16,909 nucleotides of DNA from an uncultured bacterium (lineage in GTDB: Bacteria; Bacillota; Clostridia; Oscillospirales; Oscillospiraceae), in assembly GCA_905214155.1 (NCBI GenBank), contig CAJMLC010000022.1:1-16909 (forward strand), in the 5' to 3' direction. Every line of letters starts with the position of its first letter. Position 1 is the stretch's first letter. Shown here piece after piece: positions 1 to 6,498 of the stretch. The notes beneath the pieces were generated by a model. That model was not told the DNA's origin, ran no database searches, and worked only from the letters and a program-made list of their open reading frames with translations. Position numbers and translations under genes: made by a program.

Positions 1-237
1 TGACCATCTGGAATGGGACAGAAACGGCAGTCTGCCTGACATCGGATACGGAGCAGGCGCATTGACAATCCGCTGCGCAAAAGCCTACCCGACCGCGAAG
101 TTAACCGGGATGGATTACTGGGGCGCAGAATGGAGCTACACCCTAAGGAGCAGTGTGAAGCGAATGCAAAAGCGGAAGGCGTTGCAGACAGGATTGTGAT
201 GCAGAAGCTCTCTGAAAGAAAAGGTGCTGACCGATGA
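1..237 (+). pseudogene. class I SAM-dependent methyltransferase remnant, frameshifted and truncated
   Basis: From position 2 the frame reads DHLEWD, then LPDIGYGAGALTIRCAKAYP and TGMDYWGAEWSYT. This is the SAM-binding motif I region (LDIGCGxG) of a small family of clostridial class I methyltransferases, with Tyr where Cys is usual. After the codon ending at 142 the homologous reading (KEQCEANAKAEGVADRIV) continues in another frame from 145, so two bases were gained or one lost at about 143-144. The second frame ends at TGA 235-237, only about 30 codons on, and the catalytic C-terminal part is absent. The start lies outside the window. It converges on rpoD across hairpins at 265-322. The family is recognised from motifs only, and a real substrate cannot be named. 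A sequencing error could explain the frameshift but not the missing C-terminus. Confidence 0.7.
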
Positions 238-264
238 TCCGACTGCGTCGACTTTAAAGCGAAA

Positions 265-298
265 GGGGTATGTACCTGAACGGTACATACCCCTTTTT
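265..298 (+). terminator. intrinsic terminator, 12-bp perfect stem
   Basis: A perfect 12-bp inverted repeat (GGGGTATGTACC at 265-276, its complement at 282-293) encloses the loop TGAAC and is followed by TTTTT at 294-298. It ends plus-strand transcription from the methyltransferase remnant. AAA at 262-264 gives a short T run on the other strand, so it may also stop rpoD transcripts. Confidence 0.85.
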
Positions 299-300
299 AC

Positions 301-322
301 AGCCTCCCCCGCTGGGGAGGCT
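301..322 (-). terminator. GC-rich hairpin just past the rpoD stop codon
   Basis: A perfect 9-bp stem (AGCCTCCCC at 301-309, GGGGAGGCT at 314-322) with a 4-nt loop lies 8 nt beyond the rpoD stop codon. It has no good T run on the minus strand, so it probably acts together with the neighbouring 265-293 stem as a tandem, roughly bidirectional termination or 3'-end protection region between convergent genes. Confidence 0.55.
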
Positions 323-330
323 CTTTGCAC

Positions 331-1479
331 TCAGCAATAGAAATCCTTGATCTTCTTGGCTCTTGACGGATGACGAAGCTTGCGGATGGCCTTGTTCTCG
401 ATCTGACGGATACGCTCACGCGTGACGCCGAAGATCTGTCCAACTTCCTCCAGCGTGTGCGTCCGGCCATCATACATGCCGAACCGCATCCGAAGCACAT
501 CTGCCTCGCGTTCGGTCAGCGTGCCGAGAATCTCGGTCAGTGCCTCAGACAGCAGCGCGTTCGCGGTTGCATCGACGGGGCCCGGCGTGTTGTCGTCCTC
601 CACGAACGAGCCGATGGTCGTATCCTCCTCGTCACCGACCGGCATATCCAGAGACAGCGTATCGGCAGCGGTCCGATTGGCCTCGATGATCTTTTCGATC
701 GGCAGGTTCAGCTCTGCTGCAATCTCCTCAAGCGTCGGCTCGCGGCCCAGCTCCTGGACGAGCTTGCGGTTGCAGCGGGTCGCCTTGTTGATGACCTCCA
801 CCATATGCACCGGCACGCGGATGGTGCGTGCCTGGTCGGCAATGGCGCGGGTAATGGCCTGCCGGATCCACCACGTTGCATATGTAGAGAATTTGTTTCC
901 CTTTGTATAGTCGAACTTGTCGACCGCACGGATCAGGCCCGTGTTGCCCTCCTGAATGAGGTCGAGGATATGCAGGCCGCGGCCGGAATATTTCTTCGCG
1001 ATCGAGACGACCAGACGGAGGTTCGCCTCGGTCAGCTTGTCCTTCGCGGCCTTGTCGCCCTCGGAGACGCGGCGGGCCAGATCCAGCTCTTCCTCCGCCG
1101 TCAGCAGGCGCACCTGGCCGATCTCCTTGAGATACATCCGGACGGGATCGTCGAGGTTATATTCGGCGGCCAACTCGACCGGGTCGATCAGCTCTTCCTC
1201 TTCCTCATTGCCGATGCCGTCGTCCATGTCCATGCCGAGGTCGTCGTCGAGATCCAGCTCCAGCTCAGGGCTGACGATCTGGATGCCCATCGCGTCGAAC
1301 GTATCATAGACCTGCTCGATCTTCTCCACCGGCAGATCCAGCTTTTCCAGCTCTGCCGTCAGCTCCGTTGCCTGGATACTGCCCTCTTTTTTGGCCTTCG
1401 CGATCAGCGCGCTCACGCGCGCCATCGCGTCCTCCGGGGGCTGTTTCGCCGGCTGCTTTGTATTTTTCACATTTGCCAT
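331..1479 (-). CDS. rpoD: RNA polymerase housekeeping sigma factor RpoD/SigA
   Basis: Primary sigma-70 factor, which directs core RNA polymerase to -10/-35 promoters. The protein has 382 residues, close to the size of short Firmicutes SigA proteins. A region 1.1-like helical part (about 20-66) is followed by a very acidic linker (71-101) and region 1.2 (110-143, DPVRMYLKEIGQ). Regions 2.1-2.4 (150-222) include NLRLVVSIAKKY, DLIQEGN and the promoter-melting stretch FSTYATWWIRQAITRA. Region 3 covers about 230-300. Region 4 (315-372) has the helix-turn-helix TLEEVGQIFGVTRERIRQIE that reads the -35 box. The ATG at 1479 has AAGGA nine bases upstream. It lies downstream of RNase J with its own promoter between them. 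In many Firmicutes dnaG precedes rpoD, and no dnaG is seen here. Confidence 0.98.
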   Translation of the reverse strand: MANVKNTKQPAKQPPEDAMARVSALIAKAKKEGSIQATELTAELEKLDLPVEKIEQVYDTFDAMGIQIVSPELELDLDDDLGMDMDDGIGNEEEEELIDPVELAAEYNLDDPVRMYLKEIGQVRLLTAEEELDLARRVSEGDKAAKDKLTEANLRLVVSIAKKYSGRGLHILDLIQEGNTGLIRAVDKFDYTKGNKFSTYATWWIRQAITRAIADQARTIRVPVHMVEVINKATRCNRKLVQELGREPTLEEIAAELNLPIEKIIEANRTAADTLSLDMPVGDEEDTTIGSFVEDDNTPGPVDATANALLSEALTEILGTLTEREADVLRMRFGMYDGRTHTLEEVGQIFGVTRERIRQIENKAIRKLRHPSRAKKIKDFYC

Positions 1480-1546
1480 GTCAGCTCATCCTTAATTTGC
1501 GCCCATGCGCATCATTCTCTTTGTGCCCAAACCGCACAACTGTATT

Positions 1547-1576
1547 ATTATATACCCAGATCCGCATTTTTGACAA
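1547..1576 (-). promoter_or_regulatory. SigA-type promoter for rpoD
   Basis: On the minus strand a -35 TTGTCA (1571-1576) and a -10 TATAAT (1547-1552) are separated by 18 bases, placing the transcription start near 1540. It lies in the 149-bp gap between RNase J and rpoD, in which no terminator is seen. rpoD can therefore be transcribed both from here and by readthrough. Confidence 0.75.
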
Positions 1577-1628
1577 GGGATATTTCAAAAAATCTTTCTT
1601 TTTTTCGCGAATATTTTTCTATTTTGCG

Positions 1629-3284
1629 TCAGATTTCCATGATCACGGGGAGGATCATCGGATTCCGCTTGGTCGTCTTGAAGAGATAGCCGGAGAGGTC
1701 GTTTTTGATCGACGCCTTCAGGACGCTCCAGTCGCTCTTGCCGTGCTGCTGGCAGCGGTCGATGGCGTGAGCCGCGATGACGCGCAGCTCTTCCATCAGG
1801 TTTTCCGATTCCTTCACGTAGACGAAACCGCGCGTGATGATGTCCGGCCCGGTGATGACGCTGCCGTCCTCGGCCGAGATGTTCACGACCACGACGAGCA
1901 TACCGTCCTGTGCCAGGTGCTTGCGGTCACGCAGCACGACGCTGCCGACGTCGCCGACGCCCGTGCCGTCGACGAGGATGCGGCCCGCCGGGACCGGCGC
2001 GCCCCATTTGCAGCTGCCGCGCGTGAGCTCCAGCGTTTTGCCGATGTCGCTGATGAAGATGTTTTTCGGGTCCATACCCATGCTCTGCGCGAGGCGGGAA
2101 TGGGCCTGCAGGTGCCGCTGTTCGCCGTGGACAGGGATGAAGAAGCGCGGACGGACCAGGCCGTGGATGAGCTTCAGCTCCTCCTGGCAGGCGTGGCCGG
2201 AGACGTGCAGCCCCTCGAGTTTGTCGTAGACGACGTCGGCGCCCTTGCGGTAGAGCTCGTTGATGATCTTGCCGATGGCCTTTTCGTTGCCGGGGATGGC
2301 CGAGGCCGAGATGATGACGCGGTCGCCCGCCTGGATCTCGACCTGCCGGTGCTCCGAGAACGCCATGCGGTAGAGCGCGGACATGTTTTCGCCCTGCGAG
2401 CCGGTCGACACGATGCAGATCTTGTGCTTCGGCAACTGCTTGATCGTGTTGATGTCGACGAGCGTGTTGTTCGGAATTTTCAGATAGCCGAGCTCTGTGG
2501 AGACCTTGAGGATGTTCTCCATGCTGCGGCCCGTGACGGCGACCTTGCGGCCGAACTTGTGCGCCACGGTCAGAAGGCTCTGCAGGCGGAAGGCGTTGGA
2601 CGCGAACGTCGTGACGATGATGCGATCGCGGCAGCCGGAGAACTGGCGCTCGAAGCTCTCGGCAACCTTTTTCTCCGAGGGCGTATAGCCGGGGCGCTCG
2701 ACATTCGTCGAGTCGCAGAGCAGGGCGAGGACACCGTCGCGGCCCAGCTCGCCGAAGCGCGTCAGGTTGATCATGCCGTCTTCGGCCATTGCGTCGATCT
2801 TGAAGTCGCCGGTCATGACCACCATGCCCACCGGCGTCTTGATCGCGAAGGCGACCGCGTCGGCGATCGAGTGGTTCACGTGGATGAACTCCACCTGGAA
2901 GCAGCCGGCCTTGACCGTCTCGCCCGCCTCATGGGTGTGGAGCTGGACGACGCGGTCGAGATGGTGCTCCTCCAGCTTCAGCTTTACCAGCCCCGCCGTC
3001 AGGCGCGTGGCATGGATGGGGCACTTGAACTGCTGCATCGCATAGGGGATGCCGCCGATGTGGTCCTCGTGCCCGTGCGTCAGGAACATGCCCCGGATGC
3101 GGTTCTGATTCTTGACCAGATAGGTCATGTCCGCGATCACGAGGTCGACGCCGTACATATCGTCCTCCGGGAAGCCGAGGCCGCAGTCGACAATGATGAT
3201 GTCCTTGCCGTATTCCAGCACGGTCATGTTCTTGCCGATCTCGTTCAGGCCGCCGAGGGCGATGATCTTCAATTTTTCTGCCAA
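1629..3284 (-). CDS. rnj: ribonuclease J
   Basis: Metallo-beta-lactamase/beta-CASP ribonuclease with endonuclease and 5'-3' exonuclease activity in mRNA decay and rRNA maturation. From the proposed TTG start the protein has 551 residues, close to the 555 of Bacillus RNase J1. It opens with LKIIALGGLNEIGKNM. The zinc motif HGHEDH is at 70-75, followed by the beta-CASP part (GDFKID, CDSTN, STGSQGE, SASAIPGNE, VSGHA, VHGEQRHLQAH) and the C-terminal domain. The frame stays open to 3467, and ATG 3398 would give 589 residues. However, the codons between 3398 and 3284 have only about 40 percent G or C at third positions, while those after the TTG are almost all G or C. Family alignment also begins at MAEKLKII. 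The ribosome site is weak (GAGTGA). Only one RNase J gene is visible in this window. Confidence 0.95.
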   Translation of the reverse strand: MAEKLKIIALGGLNEIGKNMTVLEYGKDIIIVDCGLGFPEDDMYGVDLVIADMTYLVKNQNRIRGMFLTHGHEDHIGGIPYAMQQFKCPIHATRLTAGLVKLKLEEHHLDRVVQLHTHEAGETVKAGCFQVEFIHVNHSIADAVAFAIKTPVGMVVMTGDFKIDAMAEDGMINLTRFGELGRDGVLALLCDSTNVERPGYTPSEKKVAESFERQFSGCRDRIIVTTFASNAFRLQSLLTVAHKFGRKVAVTGRSMENILKVSTELGYLKIPNNTLVDINTIKQLPKHKICIVSTGSQGENMSALYRMAFSEHRQVEIQAGDRVIISASAIPGNEKAIGKIINELYRKGADVVYDKLEGLHVSGHACQEELKLIHGLVRPRFFIPVHGEQRHLQAHSRLAQSMGMDPKNIFISDIGKTLELTRGSCKWGAPVPAGRILVDGTGVGDVGSVVLRDRKHLAQDGMLVVVVNISAEDGSVITGPDIITRGFVYVKESENLMEELRVIAAHAIDRCQQHGKSDWSVLKASIKNDLSGYLFKTTKRNPMILPVIMEI

Positions 3285-3604
3285 ATCAAATTCACTCTTT
3301 TCTAAAACAATATCTGGATCGCAGACGGCTGTCTGGCAAAACGGTCCGTCTGCCTGTGATCGAAAAAGCATTTCCTTTTTGCGGCCCTGTCGTTTCATCC
3401 GGAAACCTCGCCGCCTTGACACAAACGATCGCCGTTCGCGTAAAAATGGGCACAAAAAGCACCGCACACAGCCGCGTTTGCTTCGGCCCCGTCTCGCCGC
3501 CGCAAATTCTGCCGCCGTCTGCCAGCAATGCCCTATGCTTTTGATCTATCATCAGCGTCCGTGGGACGCCTCATCCCTGAAAAAGCTTGCCGGATGGCAA
3601 TACT
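3285..3604 (-). promoter_or_regulatory. long structured 5' leader of RNase J mRNA
   Basis: Between the proposed transcription start (about 3604) and the TTG start codon lie about 320 nt with no convincing gene. Hairpins visible on the minus strand include an 8-bp perfect stem GCAGACGG/CCGTCTGC (3321-3328 with 3346-3353) flanked by pairing GATC ends (3317-3361). There are also small stems GCGTCC/GGACGC near 3555-3570 and TTGCC/GGCAA near 3587-3600. A terminator-like hairpin (3457-3483) is listed separately. The open frame running through part of it has codon use unlike the gene body. The leader could allow autoregulation by RNase J, which is inference. Confidence 0.5.
3454..3483 (-). terminator. 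terminator-like hairpin inside the RNase J leader
   Basis: Read on the minus strand, AAGCA-aa-CGC (3476-3474 inner arm, 3483-3479 outer arm) pairs with GCG-g-TGCTT, and the transcript then runs into a U stretch (AAAAA on the plus strand at 3454-3458). The imperfect 8-bp stem with U tail resembles an attenuator. It lies about 120 nt after the proposed transcription start. It may be fortuitous. Confidence 0.3.
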
Positions 3605-3610
3605 ATAGGA

Positions 3611-3619
3611 AGTATAGCA
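3611..3619 (-). promoter_or_regulatory. candidate extended -10 promoter for RNase J
   Basis: The minus strand reads TGC-TATACT (3619 down to 3611), an extended -10 element, with no good -35 at the usual distance. A second TATACT lies 23 bases upstream on the same strand. It would start transcription near 3604, divergent from the gdpP promoter about 100 bp away. Confidence 0.45.
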
Positions 3620-3714
3620 CAGCTTCTCGAAAAAGTATACAAAATTTTTTCTGTTTTCTTGTCGAAAGCGTAAATTTTTTGTGGCCAGGGCTGAAATTTG
3701 TGCCTTCGCGCGGC

Positions 3715-3743
3715 TTGTAAACGGAGGGGAATTTTGCTATACT
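3715..3743 (+). promoter_or_regulatory. SigA-type promoter for the gdpP operon
   Basis: A -35 TTGTAA (3715-3720) and a -10 TATACT (3738-3743) are separated by 17 bases. The predicted start near 3750 leaves a leader of about 38 nt before the gdpP TTG. This is the best plus-strand promoter ahead of the gdpP-rplI-dnaB-tilS-hpt-ftsH run. Confidence 0.8.
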
Positions 3744-3787
3744 GTAGATAATTGGCCGTACTCCGCCCGAGTAAGGAGGATCTCGAT

Positions 3788-5767
3788 TTGAACAAACACA
3801 TTCCGCGCGTGCTTCAGCCCGGCTCGATCTGGTATTGCTTCGTGCTGCTCGCCTTTACGGCGGCCGCCGCCCTGCTCGACCAGTATTACCTCGCCGGGGC
3901 CGAGCTTCTGGTCACGATCGCGGTCTTCATCATCAGCCGCGTCCGCTTCATCCGGCGCAAGCATATCCTGATGGACTATGTCCAGAGCGCGACGGACGCC
4001 GTCGGCATCTCGGTCCACGCGGGGACGCCGTTTCCCATGGCGGTCATCCGCCTGCCGGACAACGAGATCATCTGGGGCAACCCCGGCTTCTACAGCATCA
4101 CAGGTTTGTCCGACGCGACGCGCTATCAGACGATGGACAGCGTCATCCCCGGCTTCTCGACCACGTGGCTCCGCGAAGGACGGAGCGAGTTGCCCGGCGA
4201 CCAGACCATCAACGGCCGGCGCTACCGCGTGTACGGAAACTATGTCCGCTCTGAGGACGACGCGACGACCGTCATGCTCGCGACGGTCTTCTTCGCCGAC
4301 ATGACCGAGATGTTCAACATCCGCGACGAATTCATGCGCACGCGCCCGATCGTGTCGGTCATCCTCGTCGACAACTACGATGAGCTGACGAACAACCTGT
4401 CCGACTCCGCCGTCTCCCAGATCGACGCGAAGATCAACGAGGCCATCAGCGCCTGGACCGAGGGGCTCCACGCCATCTGCCGCAAGATCGAGCGCAACCG
4501 CTATCTGCTCGTCTTCGAGTCCAAGGACCTGCAGAAGCTGCAGGACGGCAAATTCTCGCTGCTGGACTCCATCCGCACCGTGCAGAATTCCTCCGGCATC
4601 GCCGCGACGATCTCGCTCGGTGTCGGCAAGGACGGCGCATCGTTCGAAGAAAACTATTCCTTCGCGATGCTCTCGATCGAGATGGCCCTGTCCCGCGGCG
4701 GCGACCAGGCCGTCATCAAGGACCGCTATAACTTCACGTTCTACGGCGGACGCACGAAGGAGACCGAGCGGCACACGCGCGTGAAATCCCGCGTCGTGGC
4801 CGGATCGCTGTCCGAGCTCATCGCGCAGTCCAGCCAGGTCTTCATCATGGGCCACCGCATGGCTGACCTTGACGCGCTCGGCGCGGCGGCGGGCGTCCGG
4901 TGCCTGTGCCGCAAGCACGGGAAGCCCGCGCACATCGTCATCGACCTCAAGAACAATATGGCTGGAAGCCTCATCGCCGAGCTGCGGCAGGATGAGGACT
5001 ATGAGGATGTCTTCCTCTCCGGGCAGGACGCGCTTGTCGAAGCCGATCCGCGCAGTCTGCTGATCGTCGTCGACACGAACCGGCCCGATCAGGTCGAGTC
5101 GCGCGAGCTGCTCGAGTCCATCCCCCGTGTCGCCGTCATCGACCACCACCGCCGCGCGGCGGATTACATCGAGCAGGTCGTGCTGAACCTGCACGAACCG
5201 TTCGCCTCCTCGGCGTCGGAGCTGGTGGCGGAGCTTCTGCAATACGCGGTCGACCCGAAGGACATCTCCTCGCTCGAGGCGCAGGCGCTGCTGGCCGGTA
5301 TCGTGCTCGACACGAAGAACTTCACCGTCCGCACCGGTTCGCGCACATTTGAAGCCGCTGCCTTCCTGCGCCGCGCGGGCGCGGACACCGTCGAGGTCAA
5401 GAAGCTGTTCCAGGCCGATCTCGACGCGACGATCCTCAAATATCAGGTCATTCAGGCCGCACGGCTCTACCGCAACGAGATCGCCATCTCCGCGGTCGAC
5501 ACACCTGTGCCGCGGGCCATCGCCTCGCAGGCCGCGGACGAGCTGCTGAACATCTCCGGCATTCTCGCCTCGTTCGTGCTCTATCCGGGCGCGGAGGGCG
5601 AAGTGATGATCTCCGCCCGCTCGATCGGCAGCTGCAATGTGCAGATGGTGCTCGAGCCGCTCGGCGGCGGCGGCAACGCCGCGACCGCCGGGGCCCAGAT
5701 CCGCGGCAGCACCGTCCGCGACGTGCTGCGCGAGCTGGTCGCCTCCATCGACAAATTCTATGAATGA
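3788..5767 (+). CDS. gdpP: cyclic-di-AMP phosphodiesterase GdpP (PAS/degenerate GGDEF/DHH-DHHA1)
   Basis: Membrane enzyme that hydrolyses c-di-AMP to pApA and so controls potassium, osmotic and wall homeostasis. The start is TTG 3788, eight bases after AGGAGG (3774-3779); an upstream in-frame TTG at 3752 lies at the predicted transcription start. The resulting 659 residues equal the length of Bacillus GdpP. Two hydrophobic segments (about 13-30 and 35-48) precede a PAS-like domain (about 70-150) and a degenerate GGDEF domain ending in SRGGDQAVIKD. The DHH domain has GHRMADLDALG near residue 356, VVDTN, and IDHH at 451-454. The DHHA1 domain follows. In its glycine motif the usual GGGGH reads GGGGN (Asn630), discussed in the findings. 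The order gdpP-rplI-dnaB is conserved in Firmicutes and supports the call. Confidence 0.95.
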   Translation: MNKHIPRVLQPGSIWYCFVLLAFTAAAALLDQYYLAGAELLVTIAVFIISRVRFIRRKHILMDYVQSATDAVGISVHAGTPFPMAVIRLPDNEIIWGNPGFYSITGLSDATRYQTMDSVIPGFSTTWLREGRSELPGDQTINGRRYRVYGNYVRSEDDATTVMLATVFFADMTEMFNIRDEFMRTRPIVSVILVDNYDELTNNLSDSAVSQIDAKINEAISAWTEGLHAICRKIERNRYLLVFESKDLQKLQDGKFSLLDSIRTVQNSSGIAATISLGVGKDGASFEENYSFAMLSIEMALSRGGDQAVIKDRYNFTFYGGRTKETERHTRVKSRVVAGSLSELIAQSSQVFIMGHRMADLDALGAAAGVRCLCRKHGKPAHIVIDLKNNMAGSLIAELRQDEDYEDVFLSGQDALVEADPRSLLIVVDTNRPDQVESRELLESIPRVAVIDHHRRAADYIEQVVLNLHEPFASSASELVAELLQYAVDPKDISSLEAQALLAGIVLDTKNFTVRTGSRTFEAAAFLRRAGADTVEVKKLFQADLDATILKYQVIQAARLYRNEIAISAVDTPVPRAIASQAADELLNISGILASFVLYPGAEGEVMISARSIGSCNVQMVLEPLGGGGNAATAGAQIRGSTVRDVLRELVASIDKFYE

Positions 5768-5799
5768 TAAGGCAACGCCGCAAAATTATGTCGGCGTGC

Positions 5800-5903
5800 T
5801 TCGCCGGATTTTTTCCGCCGATCCTTCGGTTTGAAAAATTTGAAATCCACAAAGGATGTCTGCATTTTTCAAATCTCGGCTTGGCGAAAAATCTCTCGGC
5901 GGA
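5800..5903 (+). repeat. structured interspersed repeat, copy B (gdpP-rplI intergenic)
   Basis: A 104-nt stretch beginning 33 nt after the gdpP stop codon. It is about 80 percent identical over its central 60 nt to the reverse complement of 12757-12862. It folds as one long imperfect hairpin. The outer stem is CGCCG (5802-5806) with CGGCG (5897-5901). A middle stem TTTGAAA pairs with TTTCAAA, and a terminal stem ATCC/GGAT closes the loop ACAAA. Several differences from copy A are compensatory. The element is transcribed as the 3' region of gdpP and the 5' region of rplI. No coding potential is visible. Confidence 0.8.
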
Positions 5904-5981
5904 TCTACTTGCCAAATTTCGCGGCGCTGCCTTGTTTTCCCACAAAATGTATTTTTCCGTTTTGAAAGGAGTACAAATACC

Positions 5982-6428
5982 ATGAAAGTGATCTTAACCC
6001 AGGATGTCCGCGGCAAAGGCAAGCGCGGCCAGATGATCGAGGTCTCCGACGGCTATGCCCGCAACTTCCTTCTCCCGAAGAAGCTCGCGCAGGAGGCGAC
6101 CGCCGACAACGTCAACACGATGCGTATGAACGACAAGGCTCTCGCCGAGCGGCAGGCCAAGGAGCGCGCCGAGGCGCTTGAAATTTCCAAGAAGATGAAG
6201 GATTTCACCGTCGTTGTCACCGCGAAGGGCGGCGGCGCGGGCCGTCTGTTCGGCTCGATCACCAACAACGAAGTGGCCGAGGCGCTCGCGCAGCAGCAGG
6301 GCATCCAGCTCGACAAGCGCAAGATCGTCCTCGACGAGCCGATCAAGCAGACCGGCCTCTACACCGTCAAGTGCAAGCTCGGCTATGAGATCAATGCCGA
6401 CCTCAAGGTCGAAGTCAAAGAGGCTTGA
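5982..6428 (+). CDS. rplI: 50S ribosomal protein bL9
   Basis: Structural protein of the large ribosomal subunit that binds 23S rRNA and helps maintain the reading frame. The protein has 148 residues, the usual family length. The N-terminal domain MKVILTQDVRGKGKRGQ, VSDGYARNFLLPKKLA carries the family signature. A long charged connecting helix (about 40-75) leads to the C-terminal domain containing GRLFGSITNNEVAEAL. The start is ATG 5982, with AAAGGAG (5965-5971) ten bases upstream. An open frame continues upstream to 5856, but it runs through the structured repeat and has no homology. The gene lies between gdpP and dnaB as in Bacillus. Confidence 0.98.
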   Translation: MKVILTQDVRGKGKRGQMIEVSDGYARNFLLPKKLAQEATADNVNTMRMNDKALAERQAKERAEALEISKKMKDFTVVVTAKGGGAGRLFGSITNNEVAEALAQQQGIQLDKRKIVLDEPIKQTGLYTVKCKLGYEINADLKVEVKEA

Positions 6429-6498
6429 TTTTACGGCGTCACAGCTGTACCGCCTTATTCTTGATGATTCTATGATTTGCTGATTTAGGGGTAAGAAC

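Noticed and set aside
1368..3305. 645-codon plus-strand open frame opposite RNase J
   Set aside because: Composition is dominated by Asp, Val, Arg and Ala, as expected from antisense of a GC-rich gene. It has no ribosome site and no known domain.
3285..3467. N-terminal extension of RNase J from an upstream start
   Set aside because: Third-position GC falls to about 40 percent, homology begins only at MAEKLKII, and the 551-residue form matches the family length. It is kept as an alternative in the RNase J entry.
3597..3618. Short inverted repeat CTATA/TATAG as an operator
   Set aside because: It is AT-rich, imperfect, and overlaps -10-like sequences, so it is explained well enough by promoter composition.
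5856..5981. Upstream extension of rplI
   Set aside because: It would run through the structured repeat. The ATG at 5982 has a good ribosome site and the canonical L9 N-terminus.
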